Positions 1 to 11,592 of a DNA stretch of 64,000 nucleotides are shown here, piece after piece. Below the pieces are notes generated by a model that was not told the DNA's origin, made no database searches, and worked only from the letters and a program-made list of their open reading frames with translations. The stretch is from Blepharisma japonicum (taxonomy: Eukaryota; Ciliophora; Heterotrichea; Heterotrichida; Blepharismidae), in contig CATKHK010000010.1 in NCBI GenBank assembly GCA_949751835.1, positions 248,001-312,000 of the forward strand, written 5' to 3'. The position numbers and the translations under genes are program-made. Within the stretch, counting starts at the first letter, position 1; each line of letters begins with the position of its first letter.

Positions 1-708
1 CTCTTGGATAATTTCTGATAATGCTAAGCACGCAGTATCTTTTTCTTTTATTTTCAGCTCATCATCTTCATTAATCTTGACTTTTACTAAGTCGTTCATT
101 TTCCCACATACTGGAACTTTGCTACTGTAAGCGAGAGCTTCTATATAAAGATAGTCTAGGATTAATTTTACATCTTCTTCTTCATGAATTTGGAAAGATT
201 CCTGAAGATAATCAGAAATTTCAGTAAGCTTATAAACCGCTCTTTTGCTCGATCTGGCTCATTTTATAAGGTCTCTTGATATTTTTTGCATCTTGCTTCT
301 GCAAACAAAAACATTTGTGGGCTGTAGCTTTGAACCTAAGCCTCCAAGGAGTTTTTTACCTATCCAAGAACCCCATGATAGTTCTTTATCATTTTTTTCT
401 TGAACTTTTACTCTGATGGTATCTATATCAATTAAGTCTCCTCTCTGCTCAAGAGCTTTGCAAATTGTTATGAGACCTAATGGTTTTCTACCTTTTCTGT
501 CAAATAATACTCTAAGTTCATCTATTGTCAATCGTAATGAAGGGATGAAATTATTAAAGACTTTGTCGATGGCCCGTTTCCAAAATTCCAGCATAAATTC
601 CTCACTTTCATCACCGTCATATTCACAAAATAAAGCATGCATTTGAGAATCATATTCCCACTCAGGAAGCTCGCTGAGGACTTGTGACAAATGTTTACTT
701 TGATCCAT
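1..708 (-). CDS. CHMP7-like ESCRT-III protein, N-terminal part (runs off the window)
   Basis: The reading frame starts at 708 and is still open at base 1, so only about 236 N-terminal residues are seen. It needs TGA=Trp at 256-258. The early PEWE motif, the RKGRKPLGL segment near residue 75 and the SWGSWIGKKLL segment near residue 112 match the tandem winged-helix N-terminal region of CHMP7. In known eukaryotes CHMP7 recruits ESCRT-III to the nuclear envelope and endosomes through membrane contacts in this region. The SNF7 helical domain would lie beyond the left edge, so ESCRT-III membership is inferred from the N-terminal match only. The 5' flank (709-982) is AT-rich and shared with the divergently transcribed carrier gene. 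Confidence 0.7.
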
Positions 709-982
709 TTTGAAAGCAAAAATATTTTAATTTCTTTGCTTTAAGAAGATTTTTATGATACCTAATATTATAAGTAATAATGTTTTAATTAAAATAATTC
801 TTCACAAAAATGAATTTATTTCTTAATAGTAAAGCATAGTTATATTATAATGCAAAATTAATTGAATACTTCATATCAATTATTAATTATCATTTATTTT
901 TCAAAGACACTATAAATCAATATTATTTTTTAATTATTTTAGACATAAGATTCTTTCTAACATTTACCTTAATTTCCCTCAA

Positions 983-1951
983 ATGAAAATCTTTCCCTTA
1001 ACCAACAAAAAAATGGTTGGAAGGTTATTCGATTTTTTCACTCGCGCATTTGTTCCTCAGCCTGTTCATTGTGCAGGCCCACCTGCAAAGCATGGTGAAG
1101 ACAAGGTTTTCTGGAAAGCGACTCTCAGTGGTGGCATCACAGGAGGTATTGAAGCTTGCATAACCTATCCTACTGAATTCATTAAGACAATGCAACAACT
1201 CTACCCTGAAAAGCGTGCAGGAATAATCCAAGTCGGCAAAGATACAGTTAACGCTCACGGCATTCGAGGATTATATAGAGGACTTTCCTGTTTGCTCTTC
1301 TTCTCAATCCCAAAGACAGGCACCAGGTTTGGATCTAAGGAAGTGTACGATAAGTACATCTTTACCACTCCTGGAAAACTCAATACTTTCTTGTCAGGAG
1401 CATGTGCTGGAGCTACTGAAGCAGTTTTTGTGGTCACTCCTATGGAAACTTTGAAGGTTAAGTTAATCCATGATAGGATGAGCCCTACTCCTAAATACAG
1501 AGGCCTTTTCCACGGGATTTCTGCTATTTATAAAGCTGAAGGATTCCCTGGTGTCTATAGAGGAATGTTCCCAACCTTAATTAGACAAAGCTCAAACCAG
1601 GCTATTAGGTTCTTAGTATATGGAGAATGCAAGAAGTTAATTGAGACGACTTTCCCTAACAGCCCATTGACTGTACAAACTGCTTTATCAGGAGCTATTG
1701 CTGGTGCAGCATCTGTGCTAGGAAACAACCCTATTGATGTCGTAAAAACTATTATGCAAGGGTTAGAAGCTAAGAAATACAACGGAGCAATCCATTGCTT
1801 CTTTGCAATCGCTAAAAGAGACGGAATAAGAGGATTCTATAAAGGCGCTGGTGCAAGACTTACTAGAGTAGTTTTAGATGTGGCGATTACCTTCACTCTC
1901 GTTGAGCATATTCGTCATATCCTTGATTACCTCTTCCCAACTAAAAAATAA
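983..1951 (+). CDS. Mitochondrial tricarboxylate (citrate) carrier, SLC25A1-like
   Basis: A 322-aa protein with the three repeats of the mitochondrial carrier family. The carrier signatures PxD/ExxK are visible as PTEFIK (63-68), PMETLK (153-158) and PIDVVK (250-255). The first repeat, with GGIEACITYPTEF followed by GLYRGLS and SIPKTGTRFG, is closest to citrate/tricarboxylate carriers, which exchange citrate for malate across the inner mitochondrial membrane and feed cytosolic acetyl-CoA synthesis. An N-terminal extension of about 40 residues precedes repeat one. All codons are standard and no TGA occurs in frame. It converges on eIF6 with only 14 bp between the two stop codons. Substrate is inferred from family resemblance. 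Confidence 0.9.
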   Translation: MKIFPLTNKKMVGRLFDFFTRAFVPQPVHCAGPPAKHGEDKVFWKATLSGGITGGIEACITYPTEFIKTMQQLYPEKRAGIIQVGKDTVNAHGIRGLYRGLSCLLFFSIPKTGTRFGSKEVYDKYIFTTPGKLNTFLSGACAGATEAVFVVTPMETLKVKLIHDRMSPTPKYRGLFHGISAIYKAEGFPGVYRGMFPTLIRQSSNQAIRFLVYGECKKLIETTFPNSPLTVQTALSGAIAGAASVLGNNPIDVVKTIMQGLEAKKYNGAIHCFFAIAKRDGIRGFYKGAGARLTRVVLDVAITFTLVEHIRHILDYLFPTKK

Positions 1952-1965
1952 GAAATTAAGCATTA

Positions 1966-2706
1966 TTAATTCTTATAAGTGTCCATCAGCTCTGTCCTAA
2001 CCCCTTGTGGGCCTCCTAAAGTTTTTGCTTCGTTTAGTCGATAAATGTTTTCTATCACAGAAATTTCAGTCGATGTTGAATCGATGCCACAAAAAGCACT
2101 CCAGTCATTGGCTACAAGACCAGCTGCTAGAACATCGCTTCCTCTATTAACAGTGCCAGCACATAATGGAATTTGTAATAATGAACTTAATTCATCTAGC
2201 TCTTCTACCGCTATCATCGGATGTATCAATCCTCCTAAATTTGTAAGGACACAATAGCTCCCTACTAGCACATTTCCTGCAACCATGGTACGGAAAACTT
2301 CGACTTTCAATGTATCAGCGATTATTTCTTCCGTTTCTTTATCTAAATCTGGGTGAATGATAGCGACATAATCATTACAAGCTATACAATTCCCTAGCGC
2401 TGATAGTCTTTCATCAATTCTTTCTACTTTAATTTTATCTGGAAGAGAATTTCGAATGGTTTGCAGCTCGACATCAGTTGTGATACTTGGAAGCAAAAGC
2501 CCATTAGAATTACCACAAGAGACTCGACCTACTATGCGGGTTCCTGCTATAGAGGAGTGAATTACTGGAATGTGACCACCTAACTCACTTTCAAAGACGC
2601 TGTAAAAGTTTTCGTTGCCACCAATTGGGACTAAGCAGTATGCGTTGGTAAGTTTGCAAAATACTCCAATTTCGTTTGAGTTTTCGAATTGTGTGCGAGT
2701 TGCCAT
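1966..2706 (-). CDS. EIF6: Eukaryotic translation initiation factor 6 (eIF6/Tif6)
   Basis: A complete 246-aa eIF6 of the usual family length, with the five-fold pentein fold expected from motifs such as NSNEIGVF near the start, [13 protein letters not shown] around 105, a central TLKVEVFRT block and [12 protein letters not shown] near 200. eIF6 binds the 60S subunit, keeps it from joining 40S prematurely and is required for 60S biogenesis in the nucleolus. The start at 2706 gives the canonical short lead [14 protein letters not shown]. It uses TGG for tryptophan and has no in-frame TGA. It converges on the citrate carrier gene. It belongs with KRI1 and RPS5 in the ribosome-biogenesis content of this half. 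Confidence 0.97.
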   Translation of the reverse strand: MATRTQFENSNEIGVFCKLTNAYCLVPIGGNENFYSVFESELGGHIPVIHSSIAGTRIVGRVSCGNSNGLLLPSITTDVELQTIRNSLPDKIKVERIDERLSALGNCIACNDYVAIIHPDLDKETEEIIADTLKVEVFRTMVAGNVLVGSYCVLTNLGGLIHPMIAVEELDELSSLLQIPLCAGTVNRGSDVLAAGLVANDWSAFCGIDSTSTEISVIENIYRLNEAKTLGGPQGVRTELMDTYKN

Positions 2707-3270
2707 TTTAATTCTTATATGATCTGATAATATGGGATTTTATCTAAAACATTTTTAGTTTGCAATAGTGAATATAAAATGATTAATCTAAATAAATTTT
2801 AAAAAAATATAGTGCATTCATTATATAAAATGATAAAAAAGTCTTAATAAAAGAAAATCTATTTTATCAACTTATAAATTGATATTAATTATCTTTAAAT
2901 AGCATTCTTAATTTTAATAATTGAGTGCAGTATAATTTACATTTCAAGTGTAAAAAATAATTGTATAGATTTTTTTAGTTTTCATTATCAATATCAATCT
3001 TATATGATTATCTGCTCTTAGACTTCAAATATTTAGAGATGATTTAATTTTATTTCTTTCATTATTTAATTTTTACATCATAAATTGCTGAAAATTTAAT
3101 CAATTCACTGTAAAACTTACTAAAAAATAGATGAAAATGGCATATTCTTAATTTCTTTAAATATATTTATAATTAGTTGATTTCTTCCTTCTTAATAAAA
3201 TTTTTCATAAGACATCTTTATTATATTTATATCAAATGTAGAAACAAGAATTTTATATAATAATCATAAA
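2707..3270. other. AT-rich intergenic spacer
   Basis: About 560 bp between two divergent starts (eIF6 on minus, P-loop gene on plus). Very AT-rich with no coding frame of note, no tRNA and no obvious repeat. It presumably holds both promoters, but I see no distinct element. Confidence 0.6.
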
Positions 3271-4761
3271 ATGAGCGAAGATGAAGCAAATGCATCTTCT
3301 CAGGTTAAAGCTACAGGCAGTTCTTTTAAAGAAAAGCTTAATTCAGCCATTCAAAATAATATACTAAAAACAGCTATCTTGTTTGGTCCTCAAGGAAGTG
3401 GAAAAACAACTCTTTTGCATTATCTAAATGAAGACCAACTAATTGTTCAGAACGGAGATAGAGGTCCTGTGCTAAAAGTTGGTAATTATTCTCAAATCCC
3501 AGGAAATATTGGAAATGGTATAAACTCAGAAACTTCTGAGCCTAATTTGTATTACAATCAAAGAACAAGAATTTTATATGTTGATTGCTCTGAACAAGAA
3601 GATACTCAAAATCAAGCCAGTGCATTTAATTGGTTCAATATATTCTCTTCATGTCAAAACAAAATTCTGCTATATATAATCAGCGAGTATGAGTTGCAGG
3701 GAAGAGCAGTAGGTTTTCATAATTCGTTGAAACAATTACTTAAACTGTTTGAAAGCAAAACAGAAGATCTTAAACACAATTGCATTTTGGTATTTACAAT
3801 GAAAAATTATATCCAAGATTTTGGATTAGCTATAAGAAGTATCGGCCTTGATCCACTTTGCATGGAATTTTTAGCATTTCTTATTGCTAATAGCAGAATT
3901 ATAAATTTCCCTCATCCTTTTCAATTTTATGGAAGACTAGCCATTGATGGAGATGTCGTTCCTGAAATTTACAAAAACGAAATCTTAGCCAAAATAGCCG
4001 AATTGCCAGGTATGGAGGAGCTGCAAAAGTCGAATGTTCCAGTTATTAATGCAACCATAGTAAAACTAGAGAATCCTGAAGATAGAATTAAGAAAGAATT
4101 TTATGATTATTTAGATGGGTATATAAAAGTTGAAATTGAAAATAAGGCAAATGAAATCGTGATTCTAGGCCAAAGAAATAATATGAAAGCTGAAACTGTG
4201 AAAAATCAATTATTAGATTATGCCAATAGTTTAGACGCTATCAGCAGATCTCCAGATTATAGTAATTTTATAGAATCAATTACATATTTTTGCAATAAAT
4301 ATGCAATACAAATAAATTTATCAAAACTCCAAAATATCTTAAATTTCATAACGCAGCTTCGACAATTACAACCTCAATCTTTCCCTATTCCGAGTTTTAT
4401 CCAAGCCATTTCTCAAACTATCGGTCCAATCAAAACAAAAATTACTGCAATTTCAAATTATTCTCAAAATTATAATATTGAAAATGATAAACGTATTAGA
4501 CCTGAGCTATTAAGGGAATATACACATTCATCAGATCATATGCAAGGAATATTCAAGCAAACAACGAAAGCTCATTATAATTACTATCAAGTATATGATA
4601 ATTATCATAGACAAGTTGTGAGATTTATATTTACACTCCCAAATTATCAGAGAGTTGAATTTGTTGACTATGGGGAATGACAATGCGTTGGAGAAGCAGA
4701 AAGAGTGCTTGATCATACAGATTGGGAATTTACAAGACAGGAAGAATGCACTCTATTTTAA
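3271..4761 (+). CDS. P-loop NTPase with G-domain-like N-terminal half
   Basis: A 496-aa protein once TGA at 4678-4680 is read as Trp; the frame then runs to TAA at 4759-4761. A clear Walker A motif, FGPQGSGKTT, lies near residue 38. The stretch ISGxINSETSEPN-like and RILYVDCSEQEDTQ resembles the switch/G3 region of ciliate G-domain proteins, and VFTMKN near 175 sits where a G4 TKxD would be but lacks the classic residues. The C-terminal half is helical, rich in Asn and Gln, without a domain I recognise. I infer a nucleotide-binding role but cannot name substrate or pathway. A decayed paralogue follows immediately downstream, indicating a tandem duplication. Confidence 0.65.
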
Positions 4762-4873
4762 TTAGTCTTGATTCTTAAATATGAATGCATTAAATAAAAT
4801 AATGTAGAACATGGCGATTTTTTAAAATTTCGTACTGAAATTTTGAAGATTAAATAAAGTAATAATAATAAAA

Positions 4874-6105
4874 TGAGTGATTATTATATTGAAGCCTTTT
4901 CAGAGCTTAAAACAAGACTTGATATCTTTAAATAGAAACTTGACTCAATCAACCAGAATAACATTCAGAAGTCATCCATCTTCTTTGGCCCTACATGCAA
5001 CGGAAAAACGACACATATGCATGCTGTAAAAGAAGGCCAGCTAACTATTCGAATGAGTAGCAGAGGATTATCTTAACAGCTAATGAAAATTTAAAAATCC
5101 CTGGCAAGATTGGTGAGAAAATAAATTCAGAAACTTCTGAGTCCAATTTGCATTGCAATCAAGTCACCAAAAATTTATAATTTATTGTCCTGGGCAATAA
5201 GATATTCACAGCTGGATTCAAGACCTTATCAATGCATTTATTGCTTTATCTTGCTATCCTCATGTCGGAATAAAATCCTATATATGTCGTAAGTGAGTAT
5301 GATGTAACTGCAAGGGCGTTTGCATTTCCAAAATTCTTTGCAACAATTGCGAAAATAATTTGATGAGCTAAAGGGAACTCATATTTGATTTTTACGATGA
5401 AGCAAAATATTCCGGATTTTGCTTTACCCTAAGTGATATTAGCTTGGAGCAGCATTGCTCGGAGTATCTCAGATTCCTCATTGAAAATAGCAGAATTTAG
5501 TTTTTCTGCATTTTTATGGGAGGAACCCTCCTAATGGCGATATAGTGCCGGAAACTTATAAAAATGAAATTTTAACCGAAATTATAAAATTAACAAGAAT
5601 AAATAAGCTACAAATTTGAATATTTCAGTCGCAACTAGAACTAAATTGTCTCTAGATGGAATTGAAGAATGCACCAAAAAAGAATTTTATGACTATGTGA
5701 ATGGCACTTCAAGTAATGCAATTATGAGTAAAGCAGATGAGATGATAATTTTAGGTAAAAGGCAAAATCAAGACCCAAATGATATAATAAGGAAGCTATT
5801 ATCATTTATTAATGATTTAGATATTCCCATTAATTCCAAAACACTATGGCTGCTTAATCGAAGATATTAATATTTTCAATAAAAAGCATGAGATAAATCT
5901 AAACTCATCAAATCTTTAAAAAAACTTATATTGTATAAATCTTTTCAGGAAATTAATCCTGAAGCTTTTCCAATTCAAAGTTTTATTGAAGTGAAGTCTG
6001 TAATCATTGATAAAATTATAAAAAGGCTAATTTCAATTTCAAATCCACTCAAAATCTCTCCACAGGTGCTTTTTCTCAAGCAAATCCTATTAATTTTCTT
6101 ATGAA
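4874..6105 (+). pseudogene. Decayed paralogue of the upstream P-loop NTPase
   Basis: Fragments in different frames line up in order with the 3271-4761 gene: a start MSDYYIEAFSEL, a Walker-A-like FGPTCNGKTT around 4985-5010, a SETSESN block around 5125, then the longest open piece 5616-5870 containing KKEFYDYVNG (compare KKEFYDYLDG in the intact gene) and a C-terminal PEAFPIQSFIE block near 5965-6000. A TAG interrupts the frame about 20 codons in (4932-4934) and several frame changes follow. TAG remains a stop in the code used here, so recoding does not rescue it. The copy starts about 110 bp after the parent stop, so it is a tandem duplicate in decay. End coordinate is approximate. Confidence 0.75.
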
Positions 6106-6135
6106 ATAACAAATTTAAAATTTATTAAAGCTTTA

Positions 6136-6837
6136 CTATATAGCAATATGTTTACCTGTTCTACAGCCGGGAGAACATTTGATGCATTTATTGCAACAAT
6201 TATAGTAAGCATCCTCGCCACATCCTTTACAGCTATAATATTTCATTTTTCCAGGGTGATAAAAGCATTCACCATCTCTATTCTGTTTTGGCACAAATTC
6301 CTTTTTACAGTTTTTGCATCTATGATTGCTCTTTTCTTCCTCAAACGCAATTCCAATGTCATTTCTCAACTTTTGATTAACTTCTTTTGATCTTTTATTT
6401 TCAATTTCCAAGTTATAAATTTCTCTTTCCAAATTCATAATAAATTCATCCATCTCGTTATTTACTTCTTCTTGATTTGCCCTTTCAAAGAGTTGATTAG
6501 CATATTGTCTATACATTTCAGCTCTGCCTGAATTCAATGCTAAATCTCTGCCATGATTTAGAGCTATTTCTAATATATTTATTTGCTCATTGCAAGACTC
6601 CAACTCCGTCTTAGTCTTCTGAAACTTTATATTTATTTTTTCCTGATCTTCTGAAAGGATAACATCTCTTGTTGATTCATATTGAAGTTTTGTGTGAAGT
6701 TCGTCGTTTTCCTTCTTTAATTGCTCTAATTCTACTGTAAAGATTCCCAAAGCACTTTGAAAGGATTGTACCATGTTCTGGACTTCATCTTTGGACATAT
6801 AAGTTGGAGTCTCGTCTATAAGGGTGTCACGGTCCAT
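6136..6837 (-). CDS. Coiled-coil protein with CHORD-like C-terminal zinc domain
   Basis: A 233-aa protein. Residues about 20-170 form heptad-rich coiled coil with many Glu, Lys, Leu and Gln. The last 60 residues carry CKNCKKEF, then a CFYHPG motif, then closely spaced Cys pairs (SCKGCG, NCCNKC, CSPGC) and a final GKH. Spacing C-x2-C-x3-F-x7-C-x-Y-H-P-G resembles one half of a CHORD zinc domain, but with extra cysteines. CHORD proteins are HSP90 cochaperones; that role is not implied here. Expected to bind two zinc ions. The 3' end abuts the decayed P-loop copy; the 5' end faces the tRNA-Ala gene. Confidence 0.65.
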   Translation of the reverse strand: MDRDTLIDETPTYMSKDEVQNMVQSFQSALGIFTVELEQLKKENDELHTKLQYESTRDVILSEDQEKINIKFQKTKTELESCNEQINILEIALNHGRDLALNSGRAEMYRQYANQLFERANQEEVNNEMDEFIMNLEREIYNLEIENKRSKEVNQKLRNDIGIAFEEEKSNHRCKNCKKEFVPKQNRDGECFYHPGKMKYYSCKGCGEDAYYNCCNKCIKCSPGCRTGKHIAI

Positions 6838-6966
6838 TTATTATGAGTAATATTTATAAGAAAAATTCAGTAAAAAGTGATTTTATTGGATTTTCTCGAG
6901 GTAAGACATTGTGAATTGAGGAAATTAATCAATATAAAAGGAATAAAAATAGGAAGATAGAGACTA

Positions 6967-7038
6967 GGGTGAATGGTGAAGTGGTATCACATCTGCTTTG
7001 CAAGCAGAAGGCCCCGAGTTCAATCCTCGGTTCATCCA
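6967..7038 (+). tRNA. tRNA-Ala (anticodon UGC)
   Basis: The cloverleaf can be folded by eye: acceptor GGGTGAA pairs with TTCATCC, D stem GTGA/TCAC, anticodon stem TCTGC/GCAGA around loop TTTGCAA (anticodon TGC), T arm with TTCAATC. The acceptor has the G3-U70 wobble that identifies alanine tRNAs. A-box TGGTGAAGTGG and B-box GTTCAATCC are present. Downstream T runs (from 7039) fit a Pol III terminator. CCA is not encoded and no intron is seen. Confidence 0.95.
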
Positions 7039-7503
7039 TTTTTGATTTTTGATTTATGAAAGATGGATCATCGCTTATAAATGACAGTCCCAAGTAAATT
7101 TTAATTATCGTTCATGGATCAAATTTAATGCAATATATTTCATTAGGATTTAAAAATCTTATAGTAAATGTAATAGATGTTGATTAATTTTGATAAATTT
7201 CTTACCAAAGAAATTTAATAAATATTATATTATATATAATCTTGCTAAAATGGATCATTGAGTTTAATGAAAATATTTATCAAAAAAATGCATTATCAAT
7301 AAATTAAACTAAAATTATTTTTATTTTTAAGTAATTAATCAAAATAATTCTACTAGTTTTTTCATCGATAAAAATATTTAAATTATTGTCTTTAATATAA
7401 CATTCTTACATATAATTTGCTCAATAAAACGGCTTTAACTTAGTAGTAGCTTTCATATGGCAAATCCCCATCATTACTACTTATCTCTTTTATATAAGCA
7501 AAA
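7039..7503. other. AT-rich spacer before KRI1
   Basis: Starts with T-rich tRNA terminator sequence, then about 450 bp of AT-rich DNA without open frames or repeats I can define. It must hold the KRI1 promoter. Confidence 0.5.
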
Positions 7504-9090
7504 ATGTCTGGTAAAAGACATAGAGAAGAAAGCCCAGAAGATGTTGGATTCACAATCAACAAAAAGTTCGCAGAATCATTTGAAAGACGCAAAAGGAGAG
7601 AAGAAATAATAAAAGCCAAAGAGAAAGCCAAAGCTTTAAAAATTAATCCAGAATCTGAATCTGAAGAAAGTGAGTCAGAAAGCGAAGACTCAGATGCAGA
7701 ACTTCTAACTAAAAAAGCAAATGCAAAATTCATGAAAGCTATATATATGATTAGAAAAAAAGATCCAAAGCTGAAAGACCCTAATTATAAAATTTTCAGT
7801 GACTCAGATTTTGATACTTCATCAGAGAAATCTAAAGATGAAGAAAAGCCGATCCGCTATAAAGAATTAATTTCCCAGGAAATTAAAAAAGGAAAAATAA
7901 TTGACGAAGACGAAATCCGGCCTGAAACCAAGATTGAGGAACAAAAAAGGCTCAAAGATGAGTTTAAGGCTGCAGCAAATAGTTGGAAAGTGGATGATGG
8001 CGATGAAATTCTTAGCTTAAGGAAAAAAACAGCCCAAGAAATCAAAGATGAAGAAGCAAAATTCCAGGAGTTTGTGGAAGAGCATACAAAATTTGAGAAA
8101 AAAGAAGAGAAAGATATAAATGAGCTCAAAGAATTTTGGCTTTCTAAAAAGGATAAAGATGAAGAATTCTTAAAAAATTTTGTGATCAACCGTATGTGGA
8201 AAGATGAAGGAGAAACCTTAAAAACTTATGACGAAATCGTAGATGTTGAGGATGAAAAAAACTATGAAGAAGTAGAAAAATTTGAACATGTTTACAACTA
8301 CAGGTTTGAAGAAGAAGGTGCAGACAAAATTATAAGTAATTTCTAAATAGCCCACTCAAGAGAGGTTGAAGGAAGTGTCAGACTTAAAGACAATAAAAGA
8401 AAAGAACAAAGAGAAAATTTAAAAGAAAGAAAAATGAAAGAAAAAATAAGAAAGGAAGAAGAAATCAAAAGGTTAAAAAATCTGAAAAGACAAGAGTTGC
8501 AAGATAAATTAAAAATGATTAAAAAACTAGGAGGGATCGACCCAAATTTGGGCAAAAAAGAACTAGAGGAAGATTTTGACCCTGATAAATACGACAAATT
8601 AATGGACTCAATGTATGGAGAAGATTATTATGAGGAAGAGGAAGAAAACTATTCTGACTTAGAAATAGAGGATATTGAGAAAATGGTAGAAAATGCTGAA
8701 GAAAACGCTGAAGAAGCTATGAATATTGAAAAAGACCCTCAAGAGAAGTCAGTGCATGATATCTTAAAAGAATTAAAGGCTTTAGATTATGAAGATATGA
8801 TTGGTGATATGCCTTGCAAGTTTAAATATCGCCAAGTGGATGCTGAAGATTACGGCCTAAATGATGATGACATTCTCAATTGGGATGATGCAAAGTTAAA
8901 CCAATTAGTCAGTCTCAAAAAACTAGCTCCATATAGAGAAGACCAAGGAAAGGTAAATAAATCCAAGATCAAAAAGAAAAAAAAATTCTTGGAGAAAGCA
9001 CACAAGTCCTCAAAAAAAGAGAAGCACCACAAAAAGCATCACAAGCACGAAAAGCAAGACCGTTTGGATTCCTACAAGTTACAAGACTAA
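7504..9090 (+). CDS. KRI1: KRI1 ribosome-biogenesis protein (one 15-nt intron)
   Basis: Two frames join across a 15-nt intron at 8336-8350 to give 523 aa. The order of features matches the Kri1 family: basic start, Glu/Ser-rich acidic block (residues 50-70), the YNYRFEEEG motif before the intron, then HSREVEGSVRLKDNKRK after it, a Lys/Arg coiled segment with KRLKNLKRQELQDKL, DFDPDKYDKLM, acidic EDYYEEEEEN and a Lys/His-rich basic tail. Kri1 works with Krr1 in the nucleolus for 18S rRNA processing and 40S assembly. Retaining the intron would stop translation at a TAA inside it. The gene converges on the ankyrin gene with 15 bp between stops. Confidence 0.93.
8336..8350 (+). other. 15-nt spliceosomal intron in KRI1
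   Basis: GTAATTTCTAAATAG. Removal joins two halves that together match Kri1 across the junction. It splits a codon after its first base. Confidence 0.92.
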
Positions 9091-9105
9091 TAATATTAAT
9101 AAAAT

Positions 9106-10041
9106 TTATGACACAAGAGCACTTCTTCCTAAGGATGGAAATCTTGATTGCGTTGATTGAGTAGGAGATTCAGAGTCTTTTGAAAATGTAGATCCTGGGC
9201 ATTTGTATCTTGAAAGATTAAAATAAGCCCTTTCCTCATTGTTATGTTTTGCTGTTATACATTTGAACATAGCATTTTTTGTTTTCAGATAGCTTTCTAT
9301 TGTTTGACGAGTTTTAAATGGTGCAGAGATTTTAAGTGTTCTTGAAATTTTTTCTGGTAAAATTGATACTGGAGCTAAATTATCTCCGCTGATGTTATTT
9401 CCAATGCTTTTTTGCCTACAATGCCTTAGATGAACTGATGGCTGAGGGGTTCCGTAGTGTTTTTCATTATGGATCTGATGTTTTGATTTCAATTCTTCTT
9501 GAGTCTTTCACAAATATTCAATAACTTCTTGCAAATCTTCTATTTCTTTTAAATTTTTACTTTTATCTTGTTTTTCTTTGCAAAGATCTATCGGTGTCTG
9601 TGATTTCTTATTTTTAACTGATATTGGGATTTTTAACTCTTCCACGTATATTTCGATAAATCGCAGTTTTGCATTAGCCGCAGAAATATGCAAAACTGTA
9701 TTTCCATAATGATCTCTGGCTGAAATGTTAGCCCTGCGTGACACTAAAACTCTTAAAATTTCTTCATTTCCAACTGCAGATGCAACAAGAATTGCTGAGC
9801 GCCCATAAGAATCAATAGCATTTATCTGTGCCCCTAGAGATATTAACGACTTTATTACTTCAATCAATTGATATTCAATAGCCATAATCAAAGGGTAGGT
9901 GTGGCCTAATAAGTAATTTCCATTTGTGTCTCGAAATCGTATCATAAAATTGGGAGGAAAACCTGATTTTAGTATGTCAATCAAGCCGCTTTCGTTTTGG
10001 GTTTCTAAAGCAGCTTCAAATTCAGCTTCCCAGGCATTCAT
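9106..10041 (-). CDS. Ankyrin-repeat protein
   Basis: A 311-aa protein when one TGA (9505-9507) is read as Trp; the two open pieces are in the same frame. Residues about 45-140 hold three or so ankyrin repeats, seen as YPLIMAIEYQLIEVIKSL, DSYGRSAILVASAVGNEE and DHYGNTVLHISAANAK. The C-terminal 130 residues are basic, Ser/Thr-rich and probably disordered. Ankyrin repeats mediate protein binding; no partner can be inferred. The start at 10041 is the first ATG after an AT-rich leader. Downstream it abuts KRI1. Confidence 0.85.
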
Positions 10042-10119
10042 TGAATTAGTTTTTTAATTATTATATGTAACTTATAAGGAAAAGGGAAATTATTTTGGAA
10101 ATTGGTTAATTAATAATTC

Positions 10120-11592
10120 TTACACAGCAGCATCTTTAGCTAGCATAAATGGATTTTCTAATGCTTTCATTTTGTCAAATAAATTAGGCAAAGGTGTATG
10201 ATCAATATCTATTTTTTGTGTTAAGCTTTTTTTGTTTTTTCTTACTTTCGTTTCTCCCAGCACAAGTTGTGAGGGTACTGGGCTGACATTAACTCTAGTA
10301 AGAAAATGTGAATTATTTTTCTTGGAAACTTTTAATCTGTTTTTATGTGTATTTGTAAATGGCCTTGATGTGATTTTAAAGCCTGATTTATGAGTTTTCA
10401 AGCCTAACTTGTCGTGCTCTATAGGTGACAAAGCAAGCTGATTATTAGAATCTTGGAAAATGTTTGCTTCGGACTTTATTTTTTGCATGATCCCTTTACT
10501 ATTTGCCTTAGGCGTTAAATAATCTTCATATAGCCCTTTCTTTCGTAATTTTGCCCGAAGTTCTGGATATTTACTGAGTTCTAAGTATAAGGCTAATTTT
10601 TTTTTAGCTTCTAACCTTTTTGCGTTCTGAATAAGCTCATGGTTAACTTTTCTTTCAGATTTAGGAGTGTTTGAGCTGTGCTCTTTTGCTAAAGCTTCTT
10701 TTCTAATTTCTTCTGAATAAATATTGTTGTCAGGAGTATCGGATCTTTTGAACTCGTCTGGTCGCAATATTTTTATCGGGATATTTAAATTGCTTTCTTT
10801 ATTTCTCAAGTGCCCTCTTTTATTTACATATCTTTCATCCTCTTCATCCATTGACTTTGAGTCATCAAAATTTATTAAATTTCTTCCTAAAATATATTTT
10901 GGATGCTTTTTTAACGGAATTGTTCATAAGTCTGATGGATCCTTTATAGTTTTTGTCAAGCACACTTCTGGTTTTGCAATTTGTATTTCTTTGGCAAAAG
11001 CCAGTCAAACATTTTTATCAATATCTTCAATGAATTCCAGTTCTAAAATCATGACTCTTTTGAATTCGGATTTTTCAACTAAAGTCAAAATGGTTAATGC
11101 AAAATCACAGACAATATTGAAAATTTGAGGGTCACTTTCTTTTACTGTTTTATCTGAAATACTTTTATTAAGAGAGCTCACATAACCCTGCTGTGTATAC
11201 TCAATTCTGAAGTTATAAATAACTTCATATATATCTGAGTTTGGCCTTGCAGGCTGAATGTAATGTATAACCTGCGAAGTTGTAACCCCCGATATGATAT
11301 CTTTTAAATCTCTTTCATATATCTTCCTTCTTTCATTTTTTGATATGAAATAACACACTAGTGACCCAGAATTTCTTATTTTTTGACGTCAGAGAAACTC
11401 CTTATACATTTTATTGAAGAATTCTAAATTGGTTTGTGCATGCTGAAATGAAACCCCCAATCCATAACTAATATCTCTAAAATGAATTGCTGAAGGTTTC
11501 GAGTCAGTGATCAAAATTGTTTCTAGGATTTTTAAGCTTGTCGAATTGCCTGATAATAATTTAAGAAGCCAATGATAAGGTTTTTTTTCCAT
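10120..11592 (-). CDS. Uncharacterised 490-aa protein
   Basis: Three open pieces lie in one frame and merge when TGA is read as Trp (at 11386-11388, near 10990 and near 10925). The N-terminal 250 residues look folded, with alternating helices and beta segments (for example MEKKPYHWLLKLLSG at the start and YNFRIEYTQQGYV in the middle). The C-terminal half is charged and low in hydrophobics, with Lys/Asn-rich stretches, and is likely disordered. I recognise no family. The gene is transcribed away from phosphoglycerate mutase with about 100 bp between starts and is followed after 78 bp by the ankyrin gene on the same strand. Confidence 0.75.

Noticed and set aside
4932-4934. TAG read as Gln in the decayed P-loop copy, to save the gene.
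   Set aside because: Intact genes here end at both TAA and TAG, and the copy also has frame changes, so recoding does not explain it.
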